From: Paragyromitra xinjiangensis
Taxonomy: Eukaryota; Ascomycota; Pezizomycetes; Pezizales; Discinaceae
Assembly (NCBI GenBank): GCA_038503065.1
Contig: JBCAMK010000001.1
Location: 1,426,001-1,490,000 of the forward strand
Length of the DNA stretch: 64,000 bases
Direction: 5' to 3'
The notes under the pieces were generated by a model that saw nothing but the letters and a program-made list of their open reading frames with translations, searched no databases and had not been told where the DNA came from. Both the position numbers and the translations under genes were made by a program. Below, one piece after another: positions 1 to 12,901 of the stretch (the first letter of the stretch is position 1; every line of letters starts with the position of its first letter).

Positions 1-403
1 CCTAGAATATTTCAGCGACGTGCCTCGCGACAATCTTTTAAAATCCTGCGAACTACATCCGTAGGGTTTCTCCTGGGCCCCAGGAACATGTCACTCATCT
101 CAACATAATGCGAACTCTATTTGCTATTTTCCAATGAATTCTAGCCCAGTTAAAAAAGAAAAAAAGGCACAGTTTCACAACTGCTTCAGTATTTAGATTG
201 GGTGGGCCAATCGAAATATTCGTTAGCACCTTCATCAACTTTGCATATATATTTCCTGTGTTCTCCCTCAAGTGACCCCACTAGAATAGAGGCCGAGCCG
301 TGGATAATCATTAAGCATCTATGCGCATTTGATATATTTTTATCCCTTATGTAGGAGCTAGATAGACTGTTCAAACTTGCAGATCTTCATAACTCGCTGG
401 CGC
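1..403. other. 3' flank of the phosphomannomutase gene
   Basis: AT-rich sequence downstream of the minus-strand phosphomannomutase stop codon. I see no gene, repeat or RNA here. The short minus-strand frame at 186-374 has no recognisable motif. Confidence 0.5.
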
Positions 404-1603
404 CTACAAATCAAACAACTTCCTCACCTCCTCCATTGTGTCCTCCGGTTTCGTAACTCTATGTCCTTCCGTCCTTGGGTCCTCGAAAATCTCGTAATCA
501 TTTCCACCTTTATGTGTCTTATCTCCGAAGAAATGGATCTTGGTGAAAACACCTTCTTTCTCTACATGCTGGAGACAATAAGTCTTATCCCATCCGCGCG
601 GGAACACGTCGAACGAGATCTGACCACCAATGCTGTATGTTAATCCGTAATCGGCGAACTTCTCACGGAGCGCGATGACAAAATCACGGCGGACATTGTG
701 AATTTTGTCGTAGGCCTCGAAGTCGTGGCGTTCTTGGACACTGGAGGAAAGGGATTGACGTTAGAAATAGGGGGAATGGAGGGAACGGAGAGAAGAGGGA
801 GTGGAGCATTACGAGGCATTGCGGCCAAGGGGGGAGACATTGATCATGCCGTTGCGGAATTCAATGAAGGTTCCGCTAAGTTTTATTAGTATTTGCCACT
901 ACCCCACAACTAAGAGGAGCTTGTACCGCTTAATGGGAATGTCCAGATCCGCAATGTAATGCAAGATAAAGTTTGCCATCTTCTTGTACTTCTCCTCACC
1001 CAACCAAGTGATGAAGCTGTTACTGGGCAGGGCTTCCCCGAGTCTGTAAGCAGTAAGACCGTTTTCGGGGAAACAGTAGTCGAATAGATCAATCACTTCG
1101 ATTTGTTAGCTGCAAATTCTTTGTTCGTCCCATTCGGCGAGCAAACTACCCTGTCGCCGAGTTTCAAGATCGTCACGTGATAGGTTAAACTACCCATTAA
1201 CTGGTGGTGATCTTGGGACTCGGCGACATGAGTAGATAAGATGAGATGGAGATAGGTACCATTGAGTCCATTAACGCCTAGTTGTTCTTGCTGCTTCACC
1301 AGGTCGCTCCCACCAACGTAACCTATGGCAACCTTCTGCCTGAGCTTCTGCAGCATCGCCAACATTTCAGGACTGACAGCCTATTCATCTCCCTTCAAAC
1401 ATTAACTCAATTCCAGCTTCAGTTCTTTAGAAATGCCCTGAGATGCTCCGAGGTATCCCTGAAATGCGGGGGAGAAAAAAGAAAATAAGGTGAATACGTA
1501 CCCGCCTAGCGGGCGTTAAAGTGTCGTCGACATCAAACAAGCAGATAGTTCCAGCGATGGGGCGCTGGGTAAGAGGCGGGAATTGAGTTGCTGCTACAGA
1601 CAT
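404..1603 (-). CDS. SEC53: Phosphomannomutase (Sec53/PMM family)
   Basis: Converts mannose-6-phosphate to mannose-1-phosphate, the precursor of GDP-mannose for N- and O-glycosylation and GPI anchors; cytosolic. I predict five exons: 1603-1502, 1380-1260, 1095-927, 875-813 and 740-404. They join in phase to 263 residues, close to the usual eukaryotic PMM length. The HAD nucleophile motif DVDDTLT is at residues 24-30 (Asp24 and Asp26). Family blocks follow in order: [29 protein letters not shown], and the C-terminal [15 protein letters not shown]. Exon 1 starts at the ATG just before SVAATQ. Intron 2 (1259-1096, 164 bp) is longer than the others and contains a TCACGTGA palindrome. The next gene, on the same strand, is a mannosidase. 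The family call is very secure; splice sites are inferred. Confidence 0.95.
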
Positions 1604-2709
1604 TCTATTCCTTTGGGAATTTTTTTCGAGTGAGTTAATCTTCGGTGGAGTAACGTGGTGGAGAAATGAGTTCAGATGTGTTGTTAGTCGCAGGGGAGCG
1701 GGAGCTGAACAGGTGAATAGAACACGAGGAGCAGCGCGGGGCCAGGGCCTCGCTTGGCACCCTAACTTTAATAAAGTAGCTACTGTATCCATGCCGTGAC
1801 TACGGCAATCTCCGAGATCAATAGGGCCCAATTATCTACGCATGTTATGGATGGCATCGTGATCATCTGTCGCCAGCCGCTTTCCTAATGGACTCGTCCG
1901 CCCTAGGACACGTGCCAAGAAGCCTACCAGAGACACTAAGCAAGCGATTTCTCTTAGGTTGCTCTCGAGGCTTACTATCAAGTTTGTTGAATCTATATCG
2001 GCCTTGACGTAGCCAAGAATCAAATCACTGAGTTTAGATAGTTGTGTCCAACAAGTTCTTGCGGTTTTTGAGGTACCATGACGCAGCAAGGCGTTCCGAG
2101 TCCTACAGCACAGCTCCCCCGGGTCCACCTTGCGTCTCACAACTGAACCTGAATCACGCTGGTGCAATAAAGGACGTACTGTTATACATACTTTAAGCAA
2201 CAATGGCGGAACATGATCCTTTCTTTTTTTTGTTGAGTAGTAGATATCTTCGTGCTTCATCGTTGAATGGTTCATGGCATCTTGTTGCATCATGGTACTT
2301 GTTGGGCGCAACTGGACATTGGTATGTGTTTGCCCCGTTCGTATGTCTTGGCATGGCTGCGCTTGCTTGCCTCTTGCTATCACTCTTAAACTACCCGGGA
2401 ACGAAGATTGTAGGCAAAAAACATATTCCAGAGCCTTAAGACGATTGTACGACTGTTGGTTTGGTGTTCATTCTAGGGAAGAGGTCGTGTGATTACGCTT
2501 ACATCAAGTGCTAACTTATTCGCCAGCAGTAGAAAGTCGTAGATATAATTCACAATCGGAAATACATTAGATCCTAGTAAAAAAATACTCCAAACCTCAA
2601 AACGCCATTATGGTATATACAAGTGTACGTTAGTTGATTCGATGACTAGCGGCTTATTCCTAGATTTATTTCCCCTACGGCCCTCTATCTGGGGAAAATT
2701 TATCAAATC
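1604..2709. other. Intergenic region with one unsupported minus-strand reading frame
   Basis: Spacer between phosphomannomutase and the GH125 gene. A minus-strand frame is open from 2383 to 1832 (153 codons if counted from the ATG at 2293). Its product has an amphipathic, leucine-rich C-terminal half but nothing I recognise. There is no clear splice partner or family motif, so it could be an exon of an unknown gene, a decayed gene or chance. Confidence 0.3.
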
Positions 2710-4718
2710 CTATGTAAATATCAAATGCGGCTTCCTTTGTGCCAAGTCTAGTATTGTCTGTGCATACACCGAATTTGCCCATGCAAACCAGCTCCCTAGT
2801 CACCATCAGTAATCTAGTCCCTTACTAGTCTTTGCACGAATAAAATACTACTTACTTGTATAATCTGTAACCCTCTCCACATTAACGCTCTCGTTAATCA
2901 ATCCTAACGGGCTCGCCCTTAACACCGCTGCTAGTAGACTCTTAATCTCATCGTCGTCGTCACTGGTCATAGCCTGTACCAACAAACTAATCGGCCACGC
3001 ATGTGTAATCCCAATATGCGGCCCCCCAATCCCTTGAAACTGGCTGCCTGTCAAAAAATATGGGTTCCCTTCTCTGCTTAGCACCATCCTCCGCGTATTT
3101 TTGTAAACCTCATTACTGGTCCCCACGAATCCAAGCAATGGGAGTGCGAGCAAAGATGGCAAGTTCGCATCATCCATGATAATATGCGAACCATATCCGT
3201 CAACCTCGAATGCAAAAACTTTCCCAAAAACAGCATGCTGTACGACACCGTGTTTCCAGACACCAGCTTCGATTTCTTTTCCGAGGGTGGTGACTTGAGT
3301 GGCAAGATCAGGTTGACCTGCTGCAGTGAGGACTTTTGCGGTGCGTTGAAGCTCAACAGCCATGAAGGCGTTTCCAGGGATGAAAAATTGCATGATTGTT
3401 GCGTCATCACTAGGGCGGAATGCGGATCTGATTAGGCTGGTGTTAGCATTAATCGGGTTCCCGATGCCGTCAAGATTAAGAGTTTCTGTTCCGCGGGTCG
3501 TCTGGCGTTGGAAATTGTAGATCTGGTTCTGAACGCTCCCATCAGACGCAAATGTAGAAAAACGCTGTTCGTCTATTAAGTCTAACACATTTTTTAGCGC
3601 TTGCAGCCAGCGGGGACCGACGAAGGAAACGTCGCTGGTGTGGTTGAAGTATTGATTCCCGAGAGAAAGGAAAGATGCAAGCGAGTCGATTTCGTATTTG
3701 CATTCGAAAACAACAGCGTTATCATAGATAGGGTGAACCGTGTCGTCTTGGCCATTGGAGGTCCTGAATCATATCTTTAGTCGGAAGGAAAAATTATATT
3801 TCTAGAAGAAAACATACGGGCCAAGACCACTAGCTTCTGGTGGCTGAAACGCATTACAATACGGTGATTGTAGAATAAAGCCGGCCTGTACGCCTTGAGG
3901 TTTAGAGCTCTTCACGCACACACCCGTGATCTACACCCATCCGCTCATCAGGTGAAACGCACCTGCGTATTGATAGCCCCCAGAATCAAATTCTTCAGTG
4001 TCTCGTCCTTTGCCACGAGTATTTGATACTGGCTCAATTGATTTGTACTGTCTCTCAGCCACTGCGCATTGATATCCCCAGTGACAATAAAACTTTGTTT
4101 ATCTTCGACTTTATCCGCGTTCAAATGCCATCTCACGGTTGTGTCCAGCGTATTCGGGAAACAATTCTCGAATAATCTTGCTAAGTCCGGATTGGCCATT
4201 CGTGCCGTCATTTGGGTGATTAGAGCTTCTGCTGCAGGGGATTTAAATAACCGGCAGTCTTCTGCTGGGCGCTGGTAGGGAAGTTGGTAGGATCCCGTGG
4301 AATACGGTGGATGCTTTCGCGTAGAGTAATCTGTGTAGTCCGGACATGCTCCTCGCCGGGAGTACGATTTCATTGTCGGTGGGTTCATCCCGCGTTTGTA
4401 TATTTCTGCTGAACTACTACCACCAATCCAGAAGATGGCAATTAATAAGAACGAGAGGAGGAACAACATGACCAGGATGAGCGGCGAAGCGAGTATCTCG
4501 CTGTAGAAAGATGTTGGTACCTGCTCTTTCTTGTCGTCGGGTGCAAGTGCACGACGGGAGCGGTGGACAGGCGAAGGTGGCCTGTAGGTGGACGACGAAG
4601 AAACAGCGTAGGCAGGGCTCACAGGGGGTTGTTCGCCAACACCCGCGTCTGGGGGGAGATTGTTCAAGGAGGGAAAGGAAGGGGCGGGCTTCACACGTTG
4701 ACTTCGCTGGTGAATCAT
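2710..4718 (-). CDS. GH125 exo-alpha-1,6-mannosidase, type II membrane protein
   Basis: Glycoside hydrolase family 125 enzymes remove alpha-1,6-linked mannose, so this probably trims mannan or N-glycans in the secretory pathway. I predict four exons: 4718-3963, 3885-3818, 3763-2856 and 2795-2710. All phases agree, giving 605 residues. A proline/serine-rich cytosolic tail of about 75 residues precedes a single membrane span (roughly residues 77-98, rich in Leu, Ile and Phe), which gives a type II topology. The lumenal part has the family blocks VTGDINAQWLRDSTNQ, QSPYCNAFQPP, VFECKYEIDSLASF, GGPHIGITHAWPISL and, in the last exon, SWFAWANSVYAQ. Stem and catalytic domain are complete. The neighbour 1.1 kb away is phosphomannomutase on the same strand, a link through mannose metabolism but not an operon. 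Confidence 0.92.
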
Positions 4719-5423
4719 TCACGAAGGACACATGCGTTAGATTGGGAAGTATTTGTATATGGCCGAACCAAGACACGAGAGCTATAGCTATGGATGTAAG
4801 ACTCAAGGTAACGGTTCAATTGAATTAGACAACGCACGTAAAATGTACTGATGCGGTCGGAGAACTATCACGAGTGCAGCTGTTGGCGGGAAAGATGTTG
4901 CCAAAGGGGAAGTTGAGAAAATCGGATATCCGGGGGTCTTCGCTGAGGGACGCTGATCTTGGTGGTTGAACCTCGATTTCTCGGCGCGCGACAGTCAGTT
5001 GACGTTGTTGTGTCTCGCCTGCTTGAGCCGCTAGAGCACGAAAAATGCAATTGTATCCATCCCTGGCGAAAGTCGTCCAAACAGGATGTGTCCTCCGAGA
5101 TGGGTGATCACAGACTCAGTCCCCGCGTTCTTTCTAGAAAATAAACATAACACTGAAGTTGAAGGTTAAAGGTTAAAGGTTTCCATGGGACTATGGCGTA
5201 TGATTACCGAGGTCATGCCCTACCCCGCAGAGGCTAATGTTTGTCATATCCCTCCGCTTCATGATTCTGAGGGCGCAAGACCATACACAGCACCTTCCGG
5301 TGTCGCACGAATACAGTTGAACTCCCTGGCTGCGGGAAATGAACCGTTGGCCTGGCTGCTTAACATTCGTGTCTTAGCTATTAATTTATTCTTATACCCT
5401 CTATAGCTACATGTAGGTATATA
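4719..5423. other. Upstream region of the GH125 gene
   Basis: Probable promoter and 5' UTR of the minus-strand mannosidase. A short direct repeat (GGTTAAA, three imperfect copies) occurs near 5163-5180. I see no other gene or RNA. Confidence 0.4.
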
Positions 5424-5886
5424 CAGTGCGCGGCGAAACTTCTACAAATCAGTGCTAAACAACGAAATTAATGACACATTTCTTCCAAAGCTCATACCAC
5501 AGCAACACTGAGATAATAAAGGTTTATGAAGAAGATTAAGGTCAAATAAGTATCCCTGAATACATAGCTGAATTTAGAGAAATTTATCTCACTGGTTTTG
5601 TGGAGATTTTGGGTTGCTGTAAGAATTTACCCTTTTGTCAGCTGCTCCTTAGCAACTAGTGAAACAGATGCAAAAACACAAATTCCCCTACTCCTCAACA
5701 ACAAAGTATTCTTCCACCTAGATAAGTCTCAAAAAGATTGCCCTGTATTAGAATTTGTATTCTTAAAATATCTAGACAGTTCCTGGTAATTTTGGTGGTG
5801 GTGGTGCTGCATATTTTCTGGTTTGGAAAAATGGTGTTCCATTTTGGTTGCTAAGCTCTAATTTGCAGAAGTTTCGCCGCGCACTG
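5424..5886. mobile_element. MITE, 463 bp, TA target duplication
   Basis: The left end CAGTGCGCGGCGAAACTTCT recurs as an exact reverse complement at the right end (5867-5886). Inside these 20 bp the match continues with a few mismatches. Both ends are flanked by TA (5422-5423 and 5887-5888), the target duplication of Tc1/mariner/pogo transposons. The interior encodes no transposase fragment that I can see, so this is a non-autonomous miniature element mobilised in trans. Confidence 0.85.
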
Positions 5887-5888
5887 TA

Positions 5889-8800
5889 TGTGAATTACTA
5901 CGATTGCTACATTGTGATGCTGTTTTACGGATCAAGTGCCTGGAAAATCACCCTTCGTTAGAGCCAAGGCAATGCACGAACGCAAGGACCAAAACCTAAT
6001 ATCCCTAGCGTGACAAAGCCCCACCGTGAGCCTGGATCCTCTAGTACTAATACAGGTAGCCTAGCTGTTATCATGCAGTATCACTTGGATGGATTCCCTA
6101 TTCCTTCGTTGACGAAAACCGATAATGATATCCAGTAGCTCTTGTGCTTGATAATATCCTTTAGGATCACATCTCTCAGGGTAGATCCGCCAAGCGAGTC
6201 TTACATGGGATAATAGATTTATATATGATTTTGCAGTAGTAGTTTTGTGGCTGCCGCTACCGGTTGAGAGTTAACCGTGTCAGTGGCTGTCCCGGGCTTT
6301 AGCTTTACGGCCCATCTACGGGAGCATCTACATTGCCCCTAAAATGTGGGATATAGCTTCAACTCCTCAAACGCCAAAAAACATAGATCCTCCTTACATA
6401 CTACAAGGGAGAGATGGGATAGAGAAGCTTCTTAAAGAGATAGCGTTATATGGTAGTGATTGAGAATTATGTTATATGTTTGAAAGATTCACTATCATCT
6501 CTAAATTTAGATGGCGGATTGTTGCCCAAGGTCTTGGAATAAACCAAGTAAAAAGACCAGCAACATCTAAAATTCGCCCTAGGAGCCAGCTCGAAACACA
6601 CATAGCCGCATTCTCATTAAAGGAGATCTATTAAAATAGCTCTTCATCCAACAGAAATTAGTCGTATACATATGTGTCACAGGTTTTTGTATGATTCGTG
6701 GAAACGAAAATGCGAGCTCATAACCTATCACTCGGGGTGTGAATGAAACAGCATGGGACTAACGAATGAGGGTCTGACCTGTGCATCCGTTTCAGCACGT
6801 GGTATCGCCCGTAATCCGCAGGCGCTATTTGGCCGAACGGCATCTCAACTTCGCCAATGAGCTTATCGGGAAATAAATGCGATGCGATGCATTTAGTTCC
6901 TGCATTCGCGGCCGATGATCACCGCAGACGTAAAGGCTCGGTACCGTGCGTACGGCTCAGCTCATGTAAAACACCAATGGAAGAGTTGGGAATCATCGAG
7001 GGAGATGCCTTCATTAGGTTTGTACTACCCATAGTGAAAAAGGTAAGGATCATATCGGCCCATCACGCTTGTAGTACAATAAAATCTAGCAACGGGTTCT
7101 GGAAATTTTCGCATGATTCCAACCTAGATAGTATTATCTTAGGGGAATAATCAATGACCTACGGTAAGTCAAGCTTGAGAAATTTCAAGCTATGCACGCT
7201 CACATCGTTTGGTAATGCGACTCGGGCTTGAAAGCGTGCAGTAAAGCATATGCTTAGTCGTCAAGGTCTTGAGAAAAATATTTCCACCACCATTGGCACC
7301 AGCCCCTTAGATAGCTTGCAATTAGTGACCAATATCTGCACCAGTAGGTTACCTAACCAAGCGATATATGACAGACACAAGATAGATAAGGATGAGTCCT
7401 CAAATCGCTGTTAAACGATGTAGTAGAGAAGTCACTCCGTGGTTGCTATGCCACACCTAAGTGAACCTAGAGGACAAATTAAATTTTTTAGCGAGTACAA
7501 AGGAGAGCCGAGCCGAGGGTGTTGGCAGCACGATCCTGAACATTTGTCACCGATAATAGCAGATACGTGAGGATATCCCCCAATTGCAAAATCTCGTGAA
7601 GATTGAGTAGAAAGACGTTCTGCAAATGGCGCCGGGCACCGTGGATGGGGCATTATTTTAGATTGATGGCTCTGGAAAAGAGACCGTAAGTGTTCTGGGC
7701 CTATTGGTGGAGGTAAATTTCGCGAGGGGCGGATCGTGGACTTTCAAGCACTACCAGAATCACGTATCCTATAAACTAGCACAGTCCCCATTTTGGTTAA
7801 TAGGGATACCAAGAGTATTGCTGCTCAGGGTCCACCCCAGGCTTCAGATCCCAGTTATTCATAGCCTAGCATTATTAAGGCCTAACACAATATTTATATG
7901 CGAATTCTTAGATGGAAGTAATTACAAAGATATTCTAAATTATAATTGACCTATTTAAGTATACCGTCGCTAGCACATACATCTAGCTAGCTCAATCAAA
8001 ACTTAAACCCAAATGCTACATGTATATATACAGGAAGCTAGGGAATGGAAGCGACAAAACAGCAGTCAGCATTCTAAACAGCGTTTACCTATCCTAAAAT
8101 TGGTAGAACGATCATTCATTTCAACTATCAGTTTTTGGGTAATTCCAGGCCCCACATAGCCTATATATATCATTACAGCAGAGTGGGCCAAGTATCTAGC
8201 TATAGGTAAAGAAATATCAAGCAATCACTTAAGCTTGGTAGTCCCGCACCCACTACGGAAACCAGGAGTAAAATCAGTGAAGTCGATGGTATGTACTACA
8301 GGCCTTCCCCTAGGATAGTGAAAGGCTGCATGTATGTAATGAAATAAAAAAGAGTATCAGAAGACACCAGGTATCACTCAAGATTCTGCCTGTAGCAGTC
8401 CGCATGGCCCTAAGTAGACAACCGCACAAGATGTTGCGGTTGCCTTCCCAAGCGAGGACACAAGAAAAAAGTGAACTCAAGCCACATCGCTCAATAAGGT
8501 AATCTCAACGTCTTGTATAACCGTTCGCTTGCACGAATTATTTTGCTAGCTTAATCAAAGCAGTCTTTTTCTCGACAAAAAGTAATTCAAAGAATCGAGA
8601 GGCTTCAACGTCTTGTCGTCATGACATATGTAGAGTACATCCGACAGCTTAGGTTTATACGTAGGTTATATATGTGTGGTTAAACGTTTATTAGCTATAT
8701 AGGTTGATTTGGTGATTCTTTAAATACATGTAGTTATTTTTGCGTAAGCCGCGCCGTATAAGGTGTTCACACCCCCCACACCCACTTAAACTCTGACCTC

Positions 8801-11025
8801 TTGGGATCGAATGAATAGAGGATGGCTGATCACTAGCTGTTAGCGAGGGGAACTGAATCGTTCTCATTCACTTTATAATTTAATTCCCAACATAGACACC
8901 AGGGCCTGCAGACATATCCCCCGATGGCCTAATTGGCAACTCAATAGATAAGGAGTTTCATTTTGACTAAAACAAGACAAAAACAACTGCTTCAACCCTA
9001 AATTTCTCAGTATTCAAATCTGTTTCGTCTATTTTCGTGATGTTGATTGATTGGCTGATAGTAACCCATGGCTATTGACCACGGCCGGGATAGGGCTACT
9101 CAGGTAAACTTAAATTGTTAGTGAGAGGAATATATTGATTCCCTAGCTCAGTGATAACCGCGATAGATTCGAAAGGGGAAAAAAAATCTCGGGGGTGTCA
9201 TATGTCCTGAGCCAAGAGATAGAAATAAACTCATCATTTGTGATTCGTAGGAGGATACGCGCATTAATCAGCCCTACATCATATGACCTCAAACGTCGGC
9301 TCGCCTACAGGTGATCCACAGCGCCGATCTGAAACTAGCTCAGGTCCTATATAGAGCTACATATAGGCAACGCATCAACCTACGGCGATGAGATCACCGT
9401 CGAGCCTCTTCCAAAGTTTTCCGTTTCAGATTCTGTCCCATGTTGAAATCTAGCCTGCCTTAGGGTCTTGTATCAAGTGGAGCATGTCAAGCATACTAAG
9501 CGTAAGTTATTGTAATATAATATCTCTCGACAGTTCAGCGTTGTGTAACTACGATGTCTTAGCTACCGAATTCCGGTCTATCAAATCCAACGAGCCTACA
9601 TTTCTAAACCCCATAGGTCGCGTATCAAGACAAAGGAGCCGACAGATCATACCAGGATCACGGGTTTTGTCTTCGATCTTAGTCTGCTACACCATCAAGT
9701 TATGCGGCATCGTACCAGGGCAAATCCAGGAACGGCTGCCGAGGAGGCCCTGCAGACTACATACAGTAGCAAGTAGATCAATTGACAAGTCATAGCAATT
9801 CTTACCGCAATGCTTACTGGAATACTCTAACTTTTGACAGCTGGCTAGCCTTGGCCCTAAAAGGCAACTTTAATACTACCTCCACTATAGCTGTATTTAT
9901 TTACAACCGTGTAGCCCGGGAACATCCCCGGAATTCGCTACTCTAGATGCCCAGGCCAAGCTTTCCCCATCTTTAGCCCCCGGAGATAGCTATTTTTGAT
10001 GAAACCGGTGTATATCCGGGGGGCCACCTCGTCCGGTAGTTTTATTAGTTCGAGGATCTAAGAGCTAAATCGATGGATCTCATGTTCGATGGTACAAACT
10101 TCCTACTTCAGGAAGTATGTCGTGCCGGATGTGCCTTAAAGACAACGTCACATAAAAAGATAACCCCCTGTCTGCGTGGCACGTCACTCATGCATGCAGT
10201 ATCAAGGTGCAGCAAGGCTAGGCCTTTCATCTTTCGAGCTTATCACCCCCCCCCCCCTCCGCGAGATCACCGCCAATTCGGCCCAAGGTTCACGAACATC
10301 AATTGAGTCATCATAGAGTGGATCTCACATATTTCACAAAATTCTGCTGGAATCGACAGGACAAGCTTTAAATATATACTATATGATATGCAATTCACAA
10401 ATGCTTCGTTTGGCCGCGTCTCCGAGGACCAAAAGTACAAAAAATGACCCAAAAACAGTGCTAAACCCCCACAGATAAAAAACAATTTTTTCAAGGAACA
10501 CCACCCAAAAACAGTAGATAACACCCAAACAAATATTAGAAGACAAAAAAAGGATTCGTAAACGAGGAAGGAAGGAAGCCAAAAGAAAAGGGTATCAAAC
10601 AGCTATGCGTATATCAACCTCCCCTCATTCCATCAAAGTACAATCGAGTCCGTCTCCTCGAGCCCTCCCCTTTTTCTTGTTTTCATACAACCGAAAGCTC
10701 CCCAAAAAGCAATAAAACAGATAAAAGGACAATCCCCCCAAAAATGCCAGTCGCCTTTTAGTTATGCCGATCCCAAATATGCATATATGCAGAACAAAAA
10801 GCAAAGCAAAAAAGGTCGAGGCAAAAGCTCGCTGATGAAAAGATAGATCCGTCCGTTAAAAAAATTAAGTAAAAAAGTCCGAAACAAAGAAAAGTCCCAT
10901 ATTCATAAGCCGTAAAAACCCTAGCGGAAAGGGAAAAAAAAGATGCACACCACCCCAAATATGCCCCAAACCCAGTACAATAAAGAAAAAGGAACAAAGG
11001 AAAAACAAAAGAAACCGTGACCACC
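5889..11025. other. Gene-poor intergenic region
   Basis: About 5 kb, AT-rich, with frequent stops in every frame. No reading frame resembles a protein. A poly-C run lies near 10247-10258, and the part from 10.4 to 11.0 kb is A-rich on the plus strand and probably includes the 3' UTR of the minus-strand GPCR. A stretch at 8921-8945 looks like a tRNA D-arm but has no matching T-arm. Confidence 0.4.
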
Positions 11026-12901
11026 TCAATGAGTGCTTCTGGGATCTTCTCCCATTGGACATCTCCCTTCCTCTGCGGCTGCTAATTCGTCATGGCCACT
11101 GGGCTCAGCCTCTTCCTCCGTAACTTCCTCCATGGTCTCGACATTGTCCACGATTTCCCACCAATTTGTGTCCGTTCTCCGGACTATCGGTGGTCGTCTC
11201 CCTTTTTCCTCTTGTCGTGTCAACCAAACCTCAGCAGCCTCCTTCCTCTCTTCCTCTCTCCTCTCATACGCCTTCCTTGCCTCAAAAGTCATGTTCTTCT
11301 TCTTTCTCCAAAAGTCCCCTTCCTCTCTCCTATTCCCTTCCTCTCCTGCAATAAAGCCATATCTTGACCAGAATGATTTTCCGTCAGATTTTGGGATGTA
11401 CCTCCACGGCTTCTCACGAATAGTGAATAGCCAGCAATCTACTGCACACTGCACAGGTATTGTAAAAGCCACCATACAAGCCAATGGGAAACTAGGATTC
11501 TTGACGAAGCGGTCTTGATATTCCAGTAAATGGCTTATAAGTGGTGCCACCCACATAAGAGCATACACCAAAGGGTATATGAACAGTAGTCGTAGCTGTC
11601 GACTAATTGCTATCCTTCTCCCACGTAGTTTTGCCGATGATGCGTCCTGATTCCCTCCTCTCATGTTATTGCTTCCCTCTGCATTAGATATCGACATAGG
11701 TAATGAATCTCTCCGAGATGGTGATGAAGCCTCATCACAAGTAGATCCACGAGCTTCCGAGTTACAAGGCGAAAAGTTGAGTTTTTCCGCAATAGTTTGG
11801 GGAATTATCAAAGCCTTCGCAAATGGCTGGTCGGAAGCGTTAGAGGCCTGTCGACTATCGCCAACCGGTGATGCAGGTATTAATCCGTGAACATCCAGTT
11901 GAGGGAGCTGTCCATTTTCAGGCCGTGGCTGTTGGTTTGCTGCGGCTAGATCTGTCGTATCCATCTCTAATGTGCTGGCACCCACGTGACTTCTGAAAGT
12001 GCGAAATTTCATTCGCACATATGTGTAGATTGAAGCGTAAATTATTAGAATTGTAAGGAGGATTACATAGCGAGGGATCCACGCTAATGACATCCGATAC
12101 CAGAAAGGCCGAACTGGAAGATAGCAGAATGTGCCTTGGGCAGTATAGGCGGGGCCAGTATTGACATAAGCCAGTGAAGGCATTAATATTGAGAAAGCCA
12201 GCCATGCAACATAAACGGTGTGACGATACCGAAACAATCCACCTTCTCCGAGTGCTGTTAGGCCGGGACGAAAAATGTAAAGTGCACTGTGGACCGCTAT
12301 TACTAAGACCGCGAAGTCTAGATCTCGAAAGTTAGTTGGCTATTGCATTTCTGAATCATACAAACATTGCCGAAATTTCTTAATGTATGCAGCATACCGG
12401 AAGCCTCAATTCCCATCGACATGAAGAACCCAGCCGCCTGACAGAATCTTGAGTTACTTAAAACGGCACCCTTCGTAAATACCACCGCTGGATATATCAG
12501 TTGCCAGCTCGCTTTAAAGAAATCTGAAAATATCAACAACATGATAAGACTATAAATCATTGAGTCAGCATTTTCTTATTTTCGTAGCTTTATTGTACAT
12601 TTGTACAGCCGTGTAGGGTCTGCTCCCGGGGTGCATACTGATGCCTAAAGCTCCTCTTCATGCGTACAAACCACCACCCGACAACGACCCCGCTGGTCAA
12701 CGAAATGCTTGCTCCCACCAGTGCTATTGTTCGTAAAATATATAGTTGTTGACTGGTAACTATTGGTGCTTCGCTATCCAGGCTATCCAGAGGCCGGCCG
12801 TTGAGTGCGCTCAGGCCGTAGACGGGATCGTCAACCCAATAGTTCCCACCAGATACTTCCATCCTCTTTCCTAATAACGTTTCTGAAAACCAGCTCGACA
12901 T
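11026..12901 (-). CDS. Git3-type seven-transmembrane GPCR (carbon/nutrient sensing)
   Basis: Fungal receptors of this class sit in the plasma membrane and signal through G-alpha to adenylate cyclase in response to sugars or amino acids. I predict three exons: 12901-12639, 12549-12398 and 12317-11026, giving 568 residues with consistent phases. Seven hydrophobic spans are visible: TM1 about 53-79, TM2 about 90-112 (LIMLLIFSDFFKASW), TM3 about 122-155, TM4 about 171-190, TM5 about 215-237, TM6 about 380-403 (LLFIYPLVYALMWVAP) and TM7 about 412-437. The third cytosolic loop is long (about 140 residues, Ser- and Pro-rich). The cytosolic tail is rich in Glu, Arg and Lys and may form a coiled coil. 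The TM6-TM7 block matches the Git3 C-terminal domain. The ligand cannot be read from sequence. The start is the first ATG after an in-frame TTG. Confidence 0.88.

Noticed and set aside
8921..8950. GATGGCCTAATTGGCAA resembling a tRNA D-arm
   Set aside because: No anticodon stem or T-arm follows at tRNA distance.
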